The position numbers and the translations under genes are program-made. From positions 601,994-665,993 of the forward strand of contig NZ_SRIF01000002.1 in assembly GCF_004681185.1 (NCBI RefSeq): a stretch of 64,000 bases of DNA, written 5' to 3'. Source of the stretch: Haloarcula amylovorans (GTDB lineage: Archaea > Halobacteriota > Halobacteria > Halobacteriales > Haloarculaceae). Of this stretch, positions 23,878-32,378 are shown piece by piece; within the stretch, counting starts at the first letter, position 1, and each line of letters opens with the position of its first letter. The notes under the pieces were generated by a model that was given only the letters and a program-made list of their open reading frames with translations, ran no database searches and was not told the origin of the DNA.

Positions 23878-23944
23878 ACCACGCACTGCGGTCGGACGGC
23901 GAATAAACGTTTCCGAACCAGAAACCTCCCCGAGGATGTTTACC

Positions 23945-25108
23945 TTACTCGTCGATCTGGGTGACGTCCTCGTCGGGGAAGGAGATGAGGTTCTCCCGCC
24001 CAATCCGGAGTTTGTCGATACGACCGTCCTCGTCCATCGAGGAGAGCAACTGCGAGACCTTGGCGTTCGACCAGCCGGTCTCCTTGACGATGCGAGCCTG
24101 TTTCATCCGCCCGCCGTTCTGATCGAGCAGCCGTTCGACGCGCTCCTCGTCGCTCAAGAGTGTAACATCGGTCTCCTCGTCCTCGCCGTCGTCGGAAGCA
24201 ACGGTAGTGTCCGAATCGTTCGACCCGCCGCTTGCAGCCCCGCTGGCGACGGCACCGGCCGCACCACCGCCGCTGCCACCATCGGTGTTCGTCTCACTCG
24301 CGCCCGCGGGCGGAAGGTCGAGAGTACCCTGCCAGTTGATGTAGCCGACTGCGACGACGAGACCGACGACGAGCATGAGGACAGCCCCGAACCAGAAGGG
24401 GATGTTTCCGAAGAGTCCAGCCGGCTGTTCGGGCGTCCCGGTCGAGGAGCGGTCGGGGTTGCCGGTGTATATAATCTCGAGATAGTCGGGTTCGAACGTC
24501 CGGGGCCCCTCGAAGCGGAGTTCGCCGTCGATGACGGCCGTTCGTGGCGGCGAGTTCTGGACGCCATACCCCGCCGGGGCTGAGATGACGAGTTGCTGGT
24601 TCTCGTTGAGACTCTTGAACCACGTCCCTTCGGGCGTATCGAACGCGTCACCGACGAAGAGTTGCCCCCGTTCGACAGTGGCGAAGTCCGTCCACGTGAA
24701 TTCGAGGATGAGCGTTCCCCGGTGCTCGTTGACGACGTAGTCCCGGTTCATCCCGGTGATGTTCATCTCCCGGCCCGTCGCCGCCGTTGCCCGCTCGTTG
24801 GCCTCACGGAACGCCGCTTCCCACCGGGTGTCCGTCTCACCGTCTACGTACTTCTGAGCTAGCGATTCGAAGGCTTCCGTGTCGTTCTGATCTTCTAACG
24901 CGTACGTATCTGTGATGGTCCAGCGGGCGTCGCCGTTGGGCTGTATCTGGACGTAAAACGTCGTGTTCTCCGAGACCGGCGTCGGCGTCTCGGTCGGCGC
25001 CATCTGCTGTGCTGGCCGTGTGGGAGCGACCGCCGATGCCGCGACCGGCGTCGCTACCGACGCCACGACGAGGAGGACGAGGAAGGCAGCAGGAGCCCGC
25101 GGGACCAT
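23945..25108 (-). CDS. Membrane-anchored protein with extracytoplasmic domain and cytoplasmic winged HTH
   Basis: A 387-residue one-component-like regulator. A signal sequence (residues 1-25) leads to a roughly 200-residue extracytoplasmic beta-rich domain (TTFYVQIQPNGDARWTITD; DYLEIIYTGNPD). One transmembrane helix lies at about 240-257. A Gly/Ser/Asp-rich linker follows, then a C-terminal winged HTH at about 322-384 (VERLLDQNGGRMKQARIVKE, SNAKVSQLLSSMDEDGRI). Haloarchaeal families DUF7345 and DUF7343 have this layout (names from memory). I prefer the ATG at 25108 to the GTG at 25126 because it begins the signal peptide cleanly. It is divergent from a secreted-protein gene that starts 154 bases away. 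Confidence 0.82.
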   Translation of the reverse strand: MVPRAPAAFLVLLVVASVATPVAASAVAPTRPAQQMAPTETPTPVSENTTFYVQIQPNGDARWTITDTYALEDQNDTEAFESLAQKYVDGETDTRWEAAFREANERATAATGREMNITGMNRDYVVNEHRGTLILEFTWTDFATVERGQLFVGDAFDTPEGTWFKSLNENQQLVISAPAGYGVQNSPPRTAVIDGELRFEGPRTFEPDYLEIIYTGNPDRSSTGTPEQPAGLFGNIPFWFGAVLMLVVGLVVAVGYINWQGTLDLPPAGASETNTDGGSGGGAAGAVASGAASGGSNDSDTTVASDDGEDEETDVTLLSDEERVERLLDQNGGRMKQARIVKETGWSNAKVSQLLSSMDEDGRIDKLRIGRENLISFPDEDVTQIDE

Positions 25109-25262
25109 TTCCACACGAGAATCCACAGTCCGTCGGCAAAACCCTTTCCATCCGGCTATAAAACGTCAGACGCGCCTTTGAAACGTCTCGGGCCTTCTCA
25201 GCCTGCTATTTGAAGTGCAGTAATAGAGGGATTTTTGTACGGTGGGGCTGTATCCGGTGGTG

Positions 25263-26513
25263 ATGCGAACCCTCCCCGCCCTCCTCGTCGCACTCTTGTT
25301 CGTCAGTGCGGCGGTCGCTCCTGTCGCCGGTTGGAGCGTGTCGGCGACACAGTCACAGACGGCTGCGCCCCCGGCCCCGCGTGTCGCCACGATCGAGAAC
25401 ACGACGAACCACCTGACGATCCCGGACAGTGAGGTCAGGACATCGTCGTTCAACGAGAGCGGTATCGACGTCGGCACGGCCGTCGCCGCCGGGTCGACGG
25501 CGCTCCATCAGCGCCACGAGGCCGCGGCGTTCGAGTCGCGCTTCGGTCGCCTCGATTCGGAGTTCGAGCGCACCCAACACATCCGTCGGGTGTTATCGAG
25601 TATCGAGGCTGAGGAAGCCGAGCTCGACCGCAGACAGCAGACGGCGATTCGGCAGTACGCGAACGGGGAAATAACCGCGACCGAGTTCCTCCGAGTCCGT
25701 TCGATGGTCGATACGGAGTCGCGGGAACTCACCCAGCGGCTCAACCGCGTCAAGAGCACCGCGGAGATCGCACCGGACTACTCGACGAGTGAGGGGATGA
25801 CGACCCGGATGAACAACGTTCTCGGAAACCTACGGACGCTGCAGGGACCGGTTGGCGAGCAGTTGACCGAGTCGATGTTCGGTACCGGGGGCGCGGATGT
25901 CGTCTATCTCGAATCCTCGACGGATGCGTACATGCTCGCCACCATCGACGGGAGCCAGTACGTCCGCGAGACGCGCTTGGGCAGCCAGCGAGCGCCGAAT
26001 CGAACCGACGCGTTCGCGGAAGCCGCCCGGAACGAAGCCGGCGGCGACCGACTCGTGGCCGCGGTCGAGCGCGGACGAGAGCTGTATCCGTGGACGTACC
26101 AGCGCCAACTTCCCAGCGTCAACGCCTACGGTGATACCGGGATCTACCGGCTGGCCGCCCAGACGAGTAACGGACAGCTGACGTTCTTCTTAGACGGCGG
26201 GACCACGAACGTCTTCTACGAACTCCAGCACCGCGATTTGAGCAGCGTGCGAACGTCGAGTACCGAAACGGCCTTCGAGGACGGCCTCCGGGTGACCATC
26301 GATCAGTCCTACGAGACTGGTCCGCTAGTCATGTCGGTGGTCGATGAGGAATCCTCGGAGCCCGTCGACGGAACGGTCGAGATCAACGGTCAGACGGTCG
26401 GCCGCACCGGGTCTAATGGTCACCTTTGGGCGGTACAACCCCGCGGTTCGTACACGGTCAACGTGACTACGGAGAACGGAACTGAAGTCTCGGTTCCCGT
26501 ATTTCCGGAGTGA
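25263..26513 (+). CDS. Secreted haloarchaeal surface protein (DUF7096-like)
   Basis: A 416-residue exported protein. A signal peptide (MRTLPALLVALLFVSAAVAPVAG) precedes a region with PRVATIENTTNHLTIPDSEV, a long helical, coiled-coil-like part (about residues 75-180: ERTQHIRRVLSSIEAEEAEL, ESRELTQRLNRVKSTAE), then a beta-rich C terminus ending in a carboxypeptidase-regulatory/Ig-like module (GTVEINGQTVGRTGSNGHLW). It has no C-terminal anchor helix. I associate it tentatively with DUF7096. Its head-to-head arrangement with the membrane HTH gene suggests a sensor-partner pair. Confidence 0.7.
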   Translation: MRTLPALLVALLFVSAAVAPVAGWSVSATQSQTAAPPAPRVATIENTTNHLTIPDSEVRTSSFNESGIDVGTAVAAGSTALHQRHEAAAFESRFGRLDSEFERTQHIRRVLSSIEAEEAELDRRQQTAIRQYANGEITATEFLRVRSMVDTESRELTQRLNRVKSTAEIAPDYSTSEGMTTRMNNVLGNLRTLQGPVGEQLTESMFGTGGADVVYLESSTDAYMLATIDGSQYVRETRLGSQRAPNRTDAFAEAARNEAGGDRLVAAVERGRELYPWTYQRQLPSVNAYGDTGIYRLAAQTSNGQLTFFLDGGTTNVFYELQHRDLSSVRTSSTETAFEDGLRVTIDQSYETGPLVMSVVDEESSEPVDGTVEINGQTVGRTGSNGHLWAVQPRGSYTVNVTTENGTEVSVPVFPE

Positions 26514-26523
26514 ACGATCCCAC

Positions 26524-27144
26524 CTACTCTGGCACTTGTGCGATCGTCGTGATCGCCCGCGGGCTCCCGGGTCGAGACTGTTGAATATGGTGTTCGAACT
26601 CCTCGTAACCGGCTGCTTCGAACATCCGCGTGGCCTCGCTCTCGTCGTAAAACAGCATGATGGCGTCGGCTAGCTTCTGGAAGATAGTGGAGTTGGGATA
26701 GTCCGGGCCGACGATGAGCACCTGTCCGCCGGGTTTCGTGATGCGACGGCACTCTCGCAACGCGACGACGGGATTCGGCCAGTATTCGATAGACCCAGAC
26801 GACCAGACGACGTCGAAGGCGTCATCTTTGAAGGGGAGTCGTTCCGCATCGCCTAAGTGAAACCGAACGTCACCGTGCTTGCCGAACTTCTGGTAAGCCT
26901 TCGATAACTGGTGGGGGCTCTGGTCCAGTCCGTAGACGGTGTCTACGTGTTCGAGGAGTCCTTCGGTGGCAAAGCCGGTGCCACAGCCAACGTCGAGTAC
27001 TCGGTCGTCAGCCGAAAGTCCCAGCATCTCGATGGCTTCGTCGCGCATCCGCTCGTCCCAGATGAAGGGGTTGACCTGGTCGTATACCTTCGAGAGGTAC
27101 TTGTAAAACGTCCGCGCGCGGGCTTTGTTTTCGAGGACTCCCAT
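26524..27144 (-). CDS. SAM-dependent methyltransferase of the MPBQ/MSBQ (VTE3-like) quinone type
   Basis: A 206-residue class I methyltransferase. SAM-binding motif I is VLDVGCGTGFATEGLL, followed by YGLDQSPHQLSKAYQKFG, GDAERLPFKDDAFDVV, SSGSIEYWPNPVVALRE and VLIVGPDYPNSTIFQKLADA. The DQSPHQL and GSIEYWP strings match those I recall from the plant tocopherol/plastoquinone methyltransferase VTE3, a family noted to have archaeal relatives. A prenyl-quinol substrate such as demethylated menaquinol is therefore likely. It converges on the secreted-protein gene with a 10-nt gap and is divergent from the ATP synthase operon. Confidence 0.82.
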   Translation of the reverse strand: MGVLENKARARTFYKYLSKVYDQVNPFIWDERMRDEAIEMLGLSADDRVLDVGCGTGFATEGLLEHVDTVYGLDQSPHQLSKAYQKFGKHGDVRFHLGDAERLPFKDDAFDVVWSSGSIEYWPNPVVALRECRRITKPGGQVLIVGPDYPNSTIFQKLADAIMLFYDESEATRMFEAAGYEEFEHHIQQSRPGSPRAITTIAQVPE

Positions 27145-27298
27145 TATTGGCTGTTAGAATCTCGCGGTCATAATTCCCCGGATTTCGGCCTGGGGGCGGA
27201 CGCTCCGGCGATTCACCGGGTGACTGTGGTTCACACGCACGCGCAGAAACTTCGCAACTACCAAATAGCCGCTCTAGCAACGGTCACACGATTAGCAA

Positions 27299-27631
27299 AT
27301 GCCACGGCCAGAAGTTCTAGATAGGATAAAGGAGGCCGAGCAGGAGGCCGACGAAATCGTCGCCGAGGCCGAGGAGGACCGGGACGAACGACTTGCCGAG
27401 GCCCGCGAACGGGCCGAGGAAATACGCGAACAGGCTCGTGAAGAGGCAGAGGCCGACGCGGAGGCTCGCCTCGAAGCGGCGCGCAAGGAAATCGAGAAGG
27501 AGCGAGCGGAACTCATCGCCGAGGGTGAGAACGCCCGCGAGGAACTCGAAGCAGAGGCCGCCGGACGAGAAGACGAGGTGGTCGAATACGTCACAGACCT
27601 CTTCGAGGAGGCGGTACATGTTCAGACCTGA
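27299..27631 (+). CDS. atpH: A-type ATP synthase subunit H
   Basis: A 110-residue, almost wholly coiled-coil protein rich in Glu, Ala and Arg (LDRIKEAEQEADEIVAEAEE). It pairs with subunit E to form the peripheral stalks that hold the catalytic head against rotation. It is the first gene of the operon. A possible TATA element (CAAATAG, about 27262) lies some 30-40 bases upstream of the ATG. It overlaps atpI by 14 nt. Confidence 0.88.
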   Translation: MPRPEVLDRIKEAEQEADEIVAEAEEDRDERLAEARERAEEIREQAREEAEADAEARLEAARKEIEKERAELIAEGENAREELEAEAAGREDEVVEYVTDLFEEAVHVQT

Positions 27632-29879
27632 GAAGATGTGTCGCGTCTCGGTGACCGGGTCGAAACGCGTCATGGAGGAAGTCATCGGGTCGGTCCACGA
27701 CCTCGGCATGCTCCACGTCACCGAGTACGACGGGTCGTGGGACGGCTTCGAACCCGGTGACCCCGTCGACGGGGCCGACGAGGCATCGGACCAACTCGTG
27801 ACGGTCCGTTCGCTCGAATCGATCCTCGATATCGACGAGGAGGACGCCGGGCCGAAGCGACTCGTCACCGACGACGCGCTCAAAGAGGACCTAGAGGAGG
27901 TCCGAACGCAGGTCAACGAACTCGACGACAGACGTGGCGAGGTCCGTGACGACCTTCGGAACGTCGAAGAGCGCATCAACACGATGGAACCGTTCGTCAC
28001 GCTGGGCATCGATCTGGATTTGCTCCGTGGCTATGACACGCTCTCTGTCGTCGTCGGCGAGGGTGACGCGGACGAGGTGAAGGTGGCGCTGGCCGACAGC
28101 GACGTCGATACCTTCCAAGTGTTCGACGAGGACGGCGTCATCGCCGTCTTCGCTCGAACCGACGAAAGCAAGCTGCAGGACGCGCTGGTCGGTGCGACCT
28201 TCTCACAGCTACAGATCCCGGAGGGCGACGGCGCACCATCGGAATATGTAGAGGAGCTGCAACATCGGAGACAGCAACTCGAATCCAAACTCGCAACCGT
28301 TGAGGACGAACTCGGCGACCTACGGCTCGACTACGGCGGATTCCTCCTTGCGGCCGAGGAGAAACTCGCCATCGAGGTCCAGAAGGCCGAAGCGCCGCTG
28401 ACCTTCGCCACGACGGAGAACGCCTTCATCGCCGAGGGGTGGATTCCCAACGAGCGCTACGCGGCGTTCGAGAGTGCGATCGAATCCGACGTGAGCGAGG
28501 CCGTGGACGTCGAAAAGCTCGAAGTCGCCGAGTACGACGACGGCCACGCCCACGCCCGCGAGGAGATTGAACACGAGGGCGGCGGTGGCGGCGACGCGAC
28601 GGTGGGCCAGACCGTGACGGCCCCCGAAGCCGAAGAAGAAGAGGAGAGCCAACAGCAGGAGGTCGCCGCCGACGGTGGCCTCGTCACGATGGACGACGAC
28701 GAGCCACCGGTGATTCAGGACAACGCCGCGCCGGCCCGACCCTTCGAGGCGCTCGTCGAAGTCGTCAACCGCCCCAAGTACGGGGAGTTCGACCCGACGG
28801 TGCTGTTCTTCCTGACGTTCCCGGCCTTCTACGGGTTCATGATCGGCGACCTCGGTTACGGCATCCTCTACTTCCTTGCGGGGTACGGCCTCTACTCGAA
28901 GATGGACGGCGACGTGATGAAGAGCCTCGGCGGCGTCGCGATGTGGGCCGGTGGCTTCACGATGCTGTTCGGTATCCTCTACGGCGAGTTCTTCGGTCTC
29001 CATCAGCTCGGCGAAATCGTCTGGGGCGGCAGCCCACCGATGCACAAGGGTCTCCAGCCAGTGTACGGTAACTACGCCATCGCGTGGCTGACCATCAGTC
29101 TGCTGGTCGGGATGTTGCATCTCGCCGTCGGCTGGATATTCGACTTCATCGAGAACATGGAGCACGGCCTCTGGGACGCGCTCACCGAGAGCGGGTCGTG
29201 GCTCCTGATGATGTTCGGGCTCTGGGCATGGGTGTTCTCGGGTGCGAACGGTTCCGCGCCGAACTTCCTCTATACAGCGGAGGAGGGAATCTTCGCCGGT
29301 CATCCGTTCGCGTTCGGCTTCGCCGGTCTCCCGCCCATCAACCTGTTCACCATTCCCGTGCTCGGTGCGCCGTTCTCGGCGTGGTTGGGCGTGTTCTTCG
29401 TCGGCTTCGTGCTGCTGGCGCTCGCAGACCTCATCGAGGTCATCGAGTTCCTCAACGTGCTCGTGAACGTCCTGTCGTACACCCGACTGGCCGCGGTGCT
29501 GCTTGCCAAGGCGGGGATGGCCTTCGTGGTCAACCTGCTGTTCTTCGGCGTCTACGTCGTCGAGACGGGCCATGGTCCAGAGTGGCACTTCGGTATCGGC
29601 CACTCGCCGGCGTACATGCTCGAACAGGGGACCTACCACGGTCACGAAGTCACGAGCGTCATGTTCCCCGGTCTGATGCACTCGGGCATCGCCGGCCTCG
29701 TCGGCGGGTTGCTCGTCCTCGTGTTGGGACACCTGCTCGTCCTCATCCTCGGCGTCACGAGTGCCGGGCTACAGGGCGTGCGTCTCGAGTACGTCGAGTT
29801 CTTCGGGAAATTCTTCGAAGGCGGCGGCAAGAAGTACAACCCGTTCGGCTACGAACGGACCTACAGTAACGACGACTAA
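27618..29879 (+). CDS. atpI: A-type ATP synthase subunit I (a-subunit of the membrane sector)
   Basis: A 753-residue proton-path subunit. The N-terminal cytoplasmic half (to about residue 390) attaches to the peripheral stalks and includes coiled coils (EDLEEVRTQVNELDDRRGEVR) and an acidic Gln/Glu-rich linker. The C-terminal half has seven to eight transmembrane helices beginning at DPTVLFFLTFPAFYGFMIGD. The essential stator arginine is in LNVLVNVLSYTRLAAVLLAKA. Start at ATG 27618 (MFRPEKMCRV), overlapping atpH. A 231-nt spacer follows before atpK. Confidence 0.94.
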   Translation: MFRPEKMCRVSVTGSKRVMEEVIGSVHDLGMLHVTEYDGSWDGFEPGDPVDGADEASDQLVTVRSLESILDIDEEDAGPKRLVTDDALKEDLEEVRTQVNELDDRRGEVRDDLRNVEERINTMEPFVTLGIDLDLLRGYDTLSVVVGEGDADEVKVALADSDVDTFQVFDEDGVIAVFARTDESKLQDALVGATFSQLQIPEGDGAPSEYVEELQHRRQQLESKLATVEDELGDLRLDYGGFLLAAEEKLAIEVQKAEAPLTFATTENAFIAEGWIPNERYAAFESAIESDVSEAVDVEKLEVAEYDDGHAHAREEIEHEGGGGGDATVGQTVTAPEAEEEEESQQQEVAADGGLVTMDDDEPPVIQDNAAPARPFEALVEVVNRPKYGEFDPTVLFFLTFPAFYGFMIGDLGYGILYFLAGYGLYSKMDGDVMKSLGGVAMWAGGFTMLFGILYGEFFGLHQLGEIVWGGSPPMHKGLQPVYGNYAIAWLTISLLVGMLHLAVGWIFDFIENMEHGLWDALTESGSWLLMMFGLWAWVFSGANGSAPNFLYTAEEGIFAGHPFAFGFAGLPPINLFTIPVLGAPFSAWLGVFFVGFVLLALADLIEVIEFLNVLVNVLSYTRLAAVLLAKAGMAFVVNLLFFGVYVVETGHGPEWHFGIGHSPAYMLEQGTYHGHEVTSVMFPGLMHSGIAGLVGGLLVLVLGHLLVLILGVTSAGLQGVRLEYVEFFGKFFEGGGKKYNPFGYERTYSNDD

Positions 29880-30043
29880 CCGACGCCCGCGCGTCAACAT
29901 CTCCCGTATTTTCCGTATTTCACGCCTACGAGGGTATCCTCCGTCGCTCATACCGCCCAAAGGTGGCTGGTACCAGCTCACAACCCCACCGTCCTGAGCG
30001 CCTAAATCGCCGAGACAGTACGCTGACGAAGCGTTTTGGGAAG

Positions 30044-30050
30044 CTTTATG
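30044..30050 (+). promoter_or_regulatory. Likely internal promoter (TATA box) of atpK
   Basis: CTTTATG at 30044-30050 within GAAGCTTTATGAAC is an AT-rich element about 61 bases upstream of the atpK ATG, in the 231-nt gap after atpI. A start near 30075 would give a leader with a purine-rich AGAGAGGA (30093-30100) 10 nt before the ATG, acting as Shine-Dalgarno. An extra promoter would raise proteolipid expression relative to the other subunits. Confidence 0.45.
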
Positions 30051-30110
30051 AACTCCGTGGAGTCACATACGCCTGTTCGGACACGAGCACCTAGAGAGGA
30101 CTTCAACAAC

Positions 30111-30377
30111 ATGATCGAGAACATCGCACTCGTTGTCAACGCTGTACTGCAAGAAGGTACTTCCGCTGCGCCAGCTATCCCAAACAAAGCTGCCGCGGCG
30201 CTCGCCGTCGGTCTGGCCGCACTCGGCTCGGGATACGCGGAGCGAGGGATCGGTGCCGCCGCCGTCGGCGCTGCCGCCGAGGACGACAGCATGTTCGGTC
30301 GTGGCCTCATCCTGACGGTCCTGCCGGAGACACTGGTCATCCTCGCGCTGGTCGTTGTCTTCGTCGTTCCTAACTAA
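30111..30377 (+). CDS. atpK: A-type ATP synthase subunit K (proteolipid c ring)
   Basis: An 88-residue proteolipid with two transmembrane helices that forms the rotor ring. Helix 1 is rich in small residues (AAAALAVGLAALGSGYAERG). Helix 2 carries the ion-binding glutamate in LTVLPETLVILALVV. The size is the normal two-helix form. Start at ATG 30111 is supported by the AGAGAGGA element upstream; the frame extends further upstream without conservation. Confidence 0.92.
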   Translation: MIENIALVVNAVLQEGTSAAPAIPNKAAAALAVGLAALGSGYAERGIGAAAVGAAAEDDSMFGRGLILTVLPETLVILALVVVFVVPN

Positions 30378-30397
30378 CCGACCCTCCTTTTCCAACA

Positions 30398-30982
30398 ATG
30401 AGCCTTGATACAGTCGTAGAGGACATCCGAGACGAGGCCCGCGCGCGTGCAGACGAAATTCGTGATGAGGCCGACGAGCGCGCCGAGGAGATCGTTTCCG
30501 AGGCCGAGGCCGACGCCGAGCAGATTCACGAGGAGCGCGAAGCCGAAGTCCAACGAGAGACCGAGCAGTTGCGCGAACAGCGCCTCTCCTCGGCGAAGCT
30601 CGAAGCCAAGCAGGCTCGGCTGGAAGCCCGCCGTGACGTCTTAGAGGACGTTCACGAGGACGTCGAGCAGGCCGTCGCCGACATCGACGGTGCACGGCGC
30701 GAGGAGCTGACGCGCTCGCTGCTTTCGAGCGCGGTCTCCGAGTTCGACGACGGCGCGACGCTTCGCGTCTACGGCCGCGCCGACGATCAGGCCCTCATCG
30801 AGGATATCCTCACCGACTACGACGACGCAGAGTTCGCCGGGGAACACGACTGCCTCGGCGGTGTGGTTGTCGAGAGCGAAACCTCCCGCGTCCGTGTGAA
30901 CAACACGTTCGACTCCGTGCTGGAGAGCGTCTGGGAGGACAACCTGAAAGCAATTAGCGATCGACTCTTCGATTCACAATGA
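30398..30982 (+). CDS. atpE: A-type ATP synthase subunit E
   Basis: A 194-residue peripheral stalk subunit. The N-terminal half is a charged coiled coil (RDEARARADEIRDEADERAEE) that pairs with AtpH. The C-terminal globular half (LRVYGRADDQALIEDIL, GGVVVESETSRVRVNNTFD) binds the catalytic head. It overlaps atpC by 4 nt. Confidence 0.93.
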   Translation: MSLDTVVEDIRDEARARADEIRDEADERAEEIVSEAEADAEQIHEEREAEVQRETEQLREQRLSSAKLEAKQARLEARRDVLEDVHEDVEQAVADIDGARREELTRSLLSSAVSEFDDGATLRVYGRADDQALIEDILTDYDDAEFAGEHDCLGGVVVESETSRVRVNNTFDSVLESVWEDNLKAISDRLFDSQ

Positions 30983-32055
30983 GCAGCAACGGGGCGGCAA
31001 ACCGCGGCCGGAGCTCGAATTACGAGTACGTTATCGCTCGGGTTCGCTCACGTCGTGCCTCGCTGTTCGACGACGACGACTATCGGAAACTCGTCCGTAT
31101 GGGGACGAGCGAGATCGCTCGTTTCATGGAGGAGACCGAGTACGAGACGGAGATGAACGCGCTCGGGTCTCGGTACTCCGGTGTCGACCTCGTCGAATAC
31201 GCGCTGAATCGAAACCTCGCGAAACACTTCGACGACCTGTTGGAGTGGGCCGAGGGGGCACTGTACGACTACATCGCCCGCTACCTGCGGAAGTTCGACG
31301 TCTGGAACGTGAAGACGGTCATCCGCGGACTGTACGCCGGAGCAGATTCAACCGAGGTCGAAGACGACCTCATCCGTGCCGGCGAGTTCAGCGAGCGACG
31401 AATCGACCAGCTGCTCGCCGCCGGCTCCATCGAAGAGGTCGTCGAACTGCTCGACGACACCATATTCGGCGAGGCGATGGCCGCGGCCTACCCGATCTAC
31501 GAGGAGAGCGACGTCCTCGTGCCGCTGGAGAATGCCCTCGACCGTGCGTTCTACGAAACGCTGGTCGAAGGGCTTCCCAACAACCCCGAAATCGACAGTC
31601 CGACCGGACTGTACGTCGAGTTCCTGCAGTCCGAGGTGGACTTCCGGAACCTCCGGAACGCCCTCCGCCTCGCTCGCAGTGGCGCCGACGCCGACCCGGC
31701 AGAGTACTACATCGAGGGCGGGAAGCTATTCGACGAGCAGACTCTCACACAGCTCTCAGCGAACGTCGAGGGGATCGTCGCGGCCGTCCGTGAGAGTACG
31801 TACGGCGACAAACTCGATACGGCGCTGAGCGCCTTAGAGGAAGCTGACAACCTCATCGAGTTCGAGCGGGCACTCGACGCGGCACTCCTAGAGTACGCCG
31901 ACCGCTTGTCGAACCGGTATCCGCTGTCGGTCTGTCCGGTGTTGTCCTACATCCTCGCCAAGGAGCGCGAGGTGGACAACATCCGGGCCATCGCCCGCGG
32001 TCGGGAAGCGGGTCTCGAACCCGAAGAGATCGAACAGGAACTGGTGATACTATGA
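30979..32055 (+). CDS. atpC: A-type ATP synthase subunit C
   Basis: A 358-residue funnel-shaped subunit linking the central stalk to the proteolipid ring. It is built of three similar helical repeats; YEYVIARVRSRRASLFDDDD opens the first and LSYILAKEREVDNIRAIARG closes the last. It sits between atpE and atpF, overlapping both by 4 nt. Confidence 0.93.
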   Translation: MSSNGAANRGRSSNYEYVIARVRSRRASLFDDDDYRKLVRMGTSEIARFMEETEYETEMNALGSRYSGVDLVEYALNRNLAKHFDDLLEWAEGALYDYIARYLRKFDVWNVKTVIRGLYAGADSTEVEDDLIRAGEFSERRIDQLLAAGSIEEVVELLDDTIFGEAMAAAYPIYEESDVLVPLENALDRAFYETLVEGLPNNPEIDSPTGLYVEFLQSEVDFRNLRNALRLARSGADADPAEYYIEGGKLFDEQTLTQLSANVEGIVAAVRESTYGDKLDTALSALEEADNLIEFERALDAALLEYADRLSNRYPLSVCPVLSYILAKEREVDNIRAIARGREAGLEPEEIEQELVIL

Positions 32056-32375
32056 GCCAGGAGATAGGCGTCATCGGCAGCCCCGAGTTCACGACGGGGT
32101 TCCGACTGGCGGGGGTCCGCAAGTTCGCGGACGTCCCCGCAGACGAGAAAGACGAGCGACTCGACGACGCCGTCGAAGAGATGCTCAGCGACGACGACGT
32201 CGGCATCGTCGTGATGCACGACGACGACCTAGAGCATCTCTCGCGAGGCGTCCGTCAGAACGCCGAAACGAGCGTCGAGCCGGTACTGGTGACACTCGGC
32301 GGTGGCACCGGTAGCGGTGGACTACGTGACCAGATCAAGCGAGCCATCGGTATCGACCTGATGGACGAAGACTAA
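32052..32375 (+). CDS. atpF: A-type ATP synthase subunit F
   Basis: A 107-residue central-stalk subunit. EIGVIGSPEFTTGFRLAGVR is the conserved N terminus, DDDVGIVVMHDDDLEHL the middle strand region and DQIKRAIGIDL the C-terminal helix. It regulates rotation with subunit D. The start overlaps atpC by 4 nt. Confidence 0.94.
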   Translation: MSQEIGVIGSPEFTTGFRLAGVRKFADVPADEKDERLDDAVEEMLSDDDVGIVVMHDDDLEHLSRGVRQNAETSVEPVLVTLGGGTGSGGLRDQIKRAIGIDLMDED

Positions 32376-32378
32376 ACA

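Noticed and set aside
28320..29732. 470-codon minus-strand frame within atpI
   Set aside because: Antisense shadow rich in His, Glu and Arg; the plus-strand frame is unmistakably the ATP synthase a-subunit.
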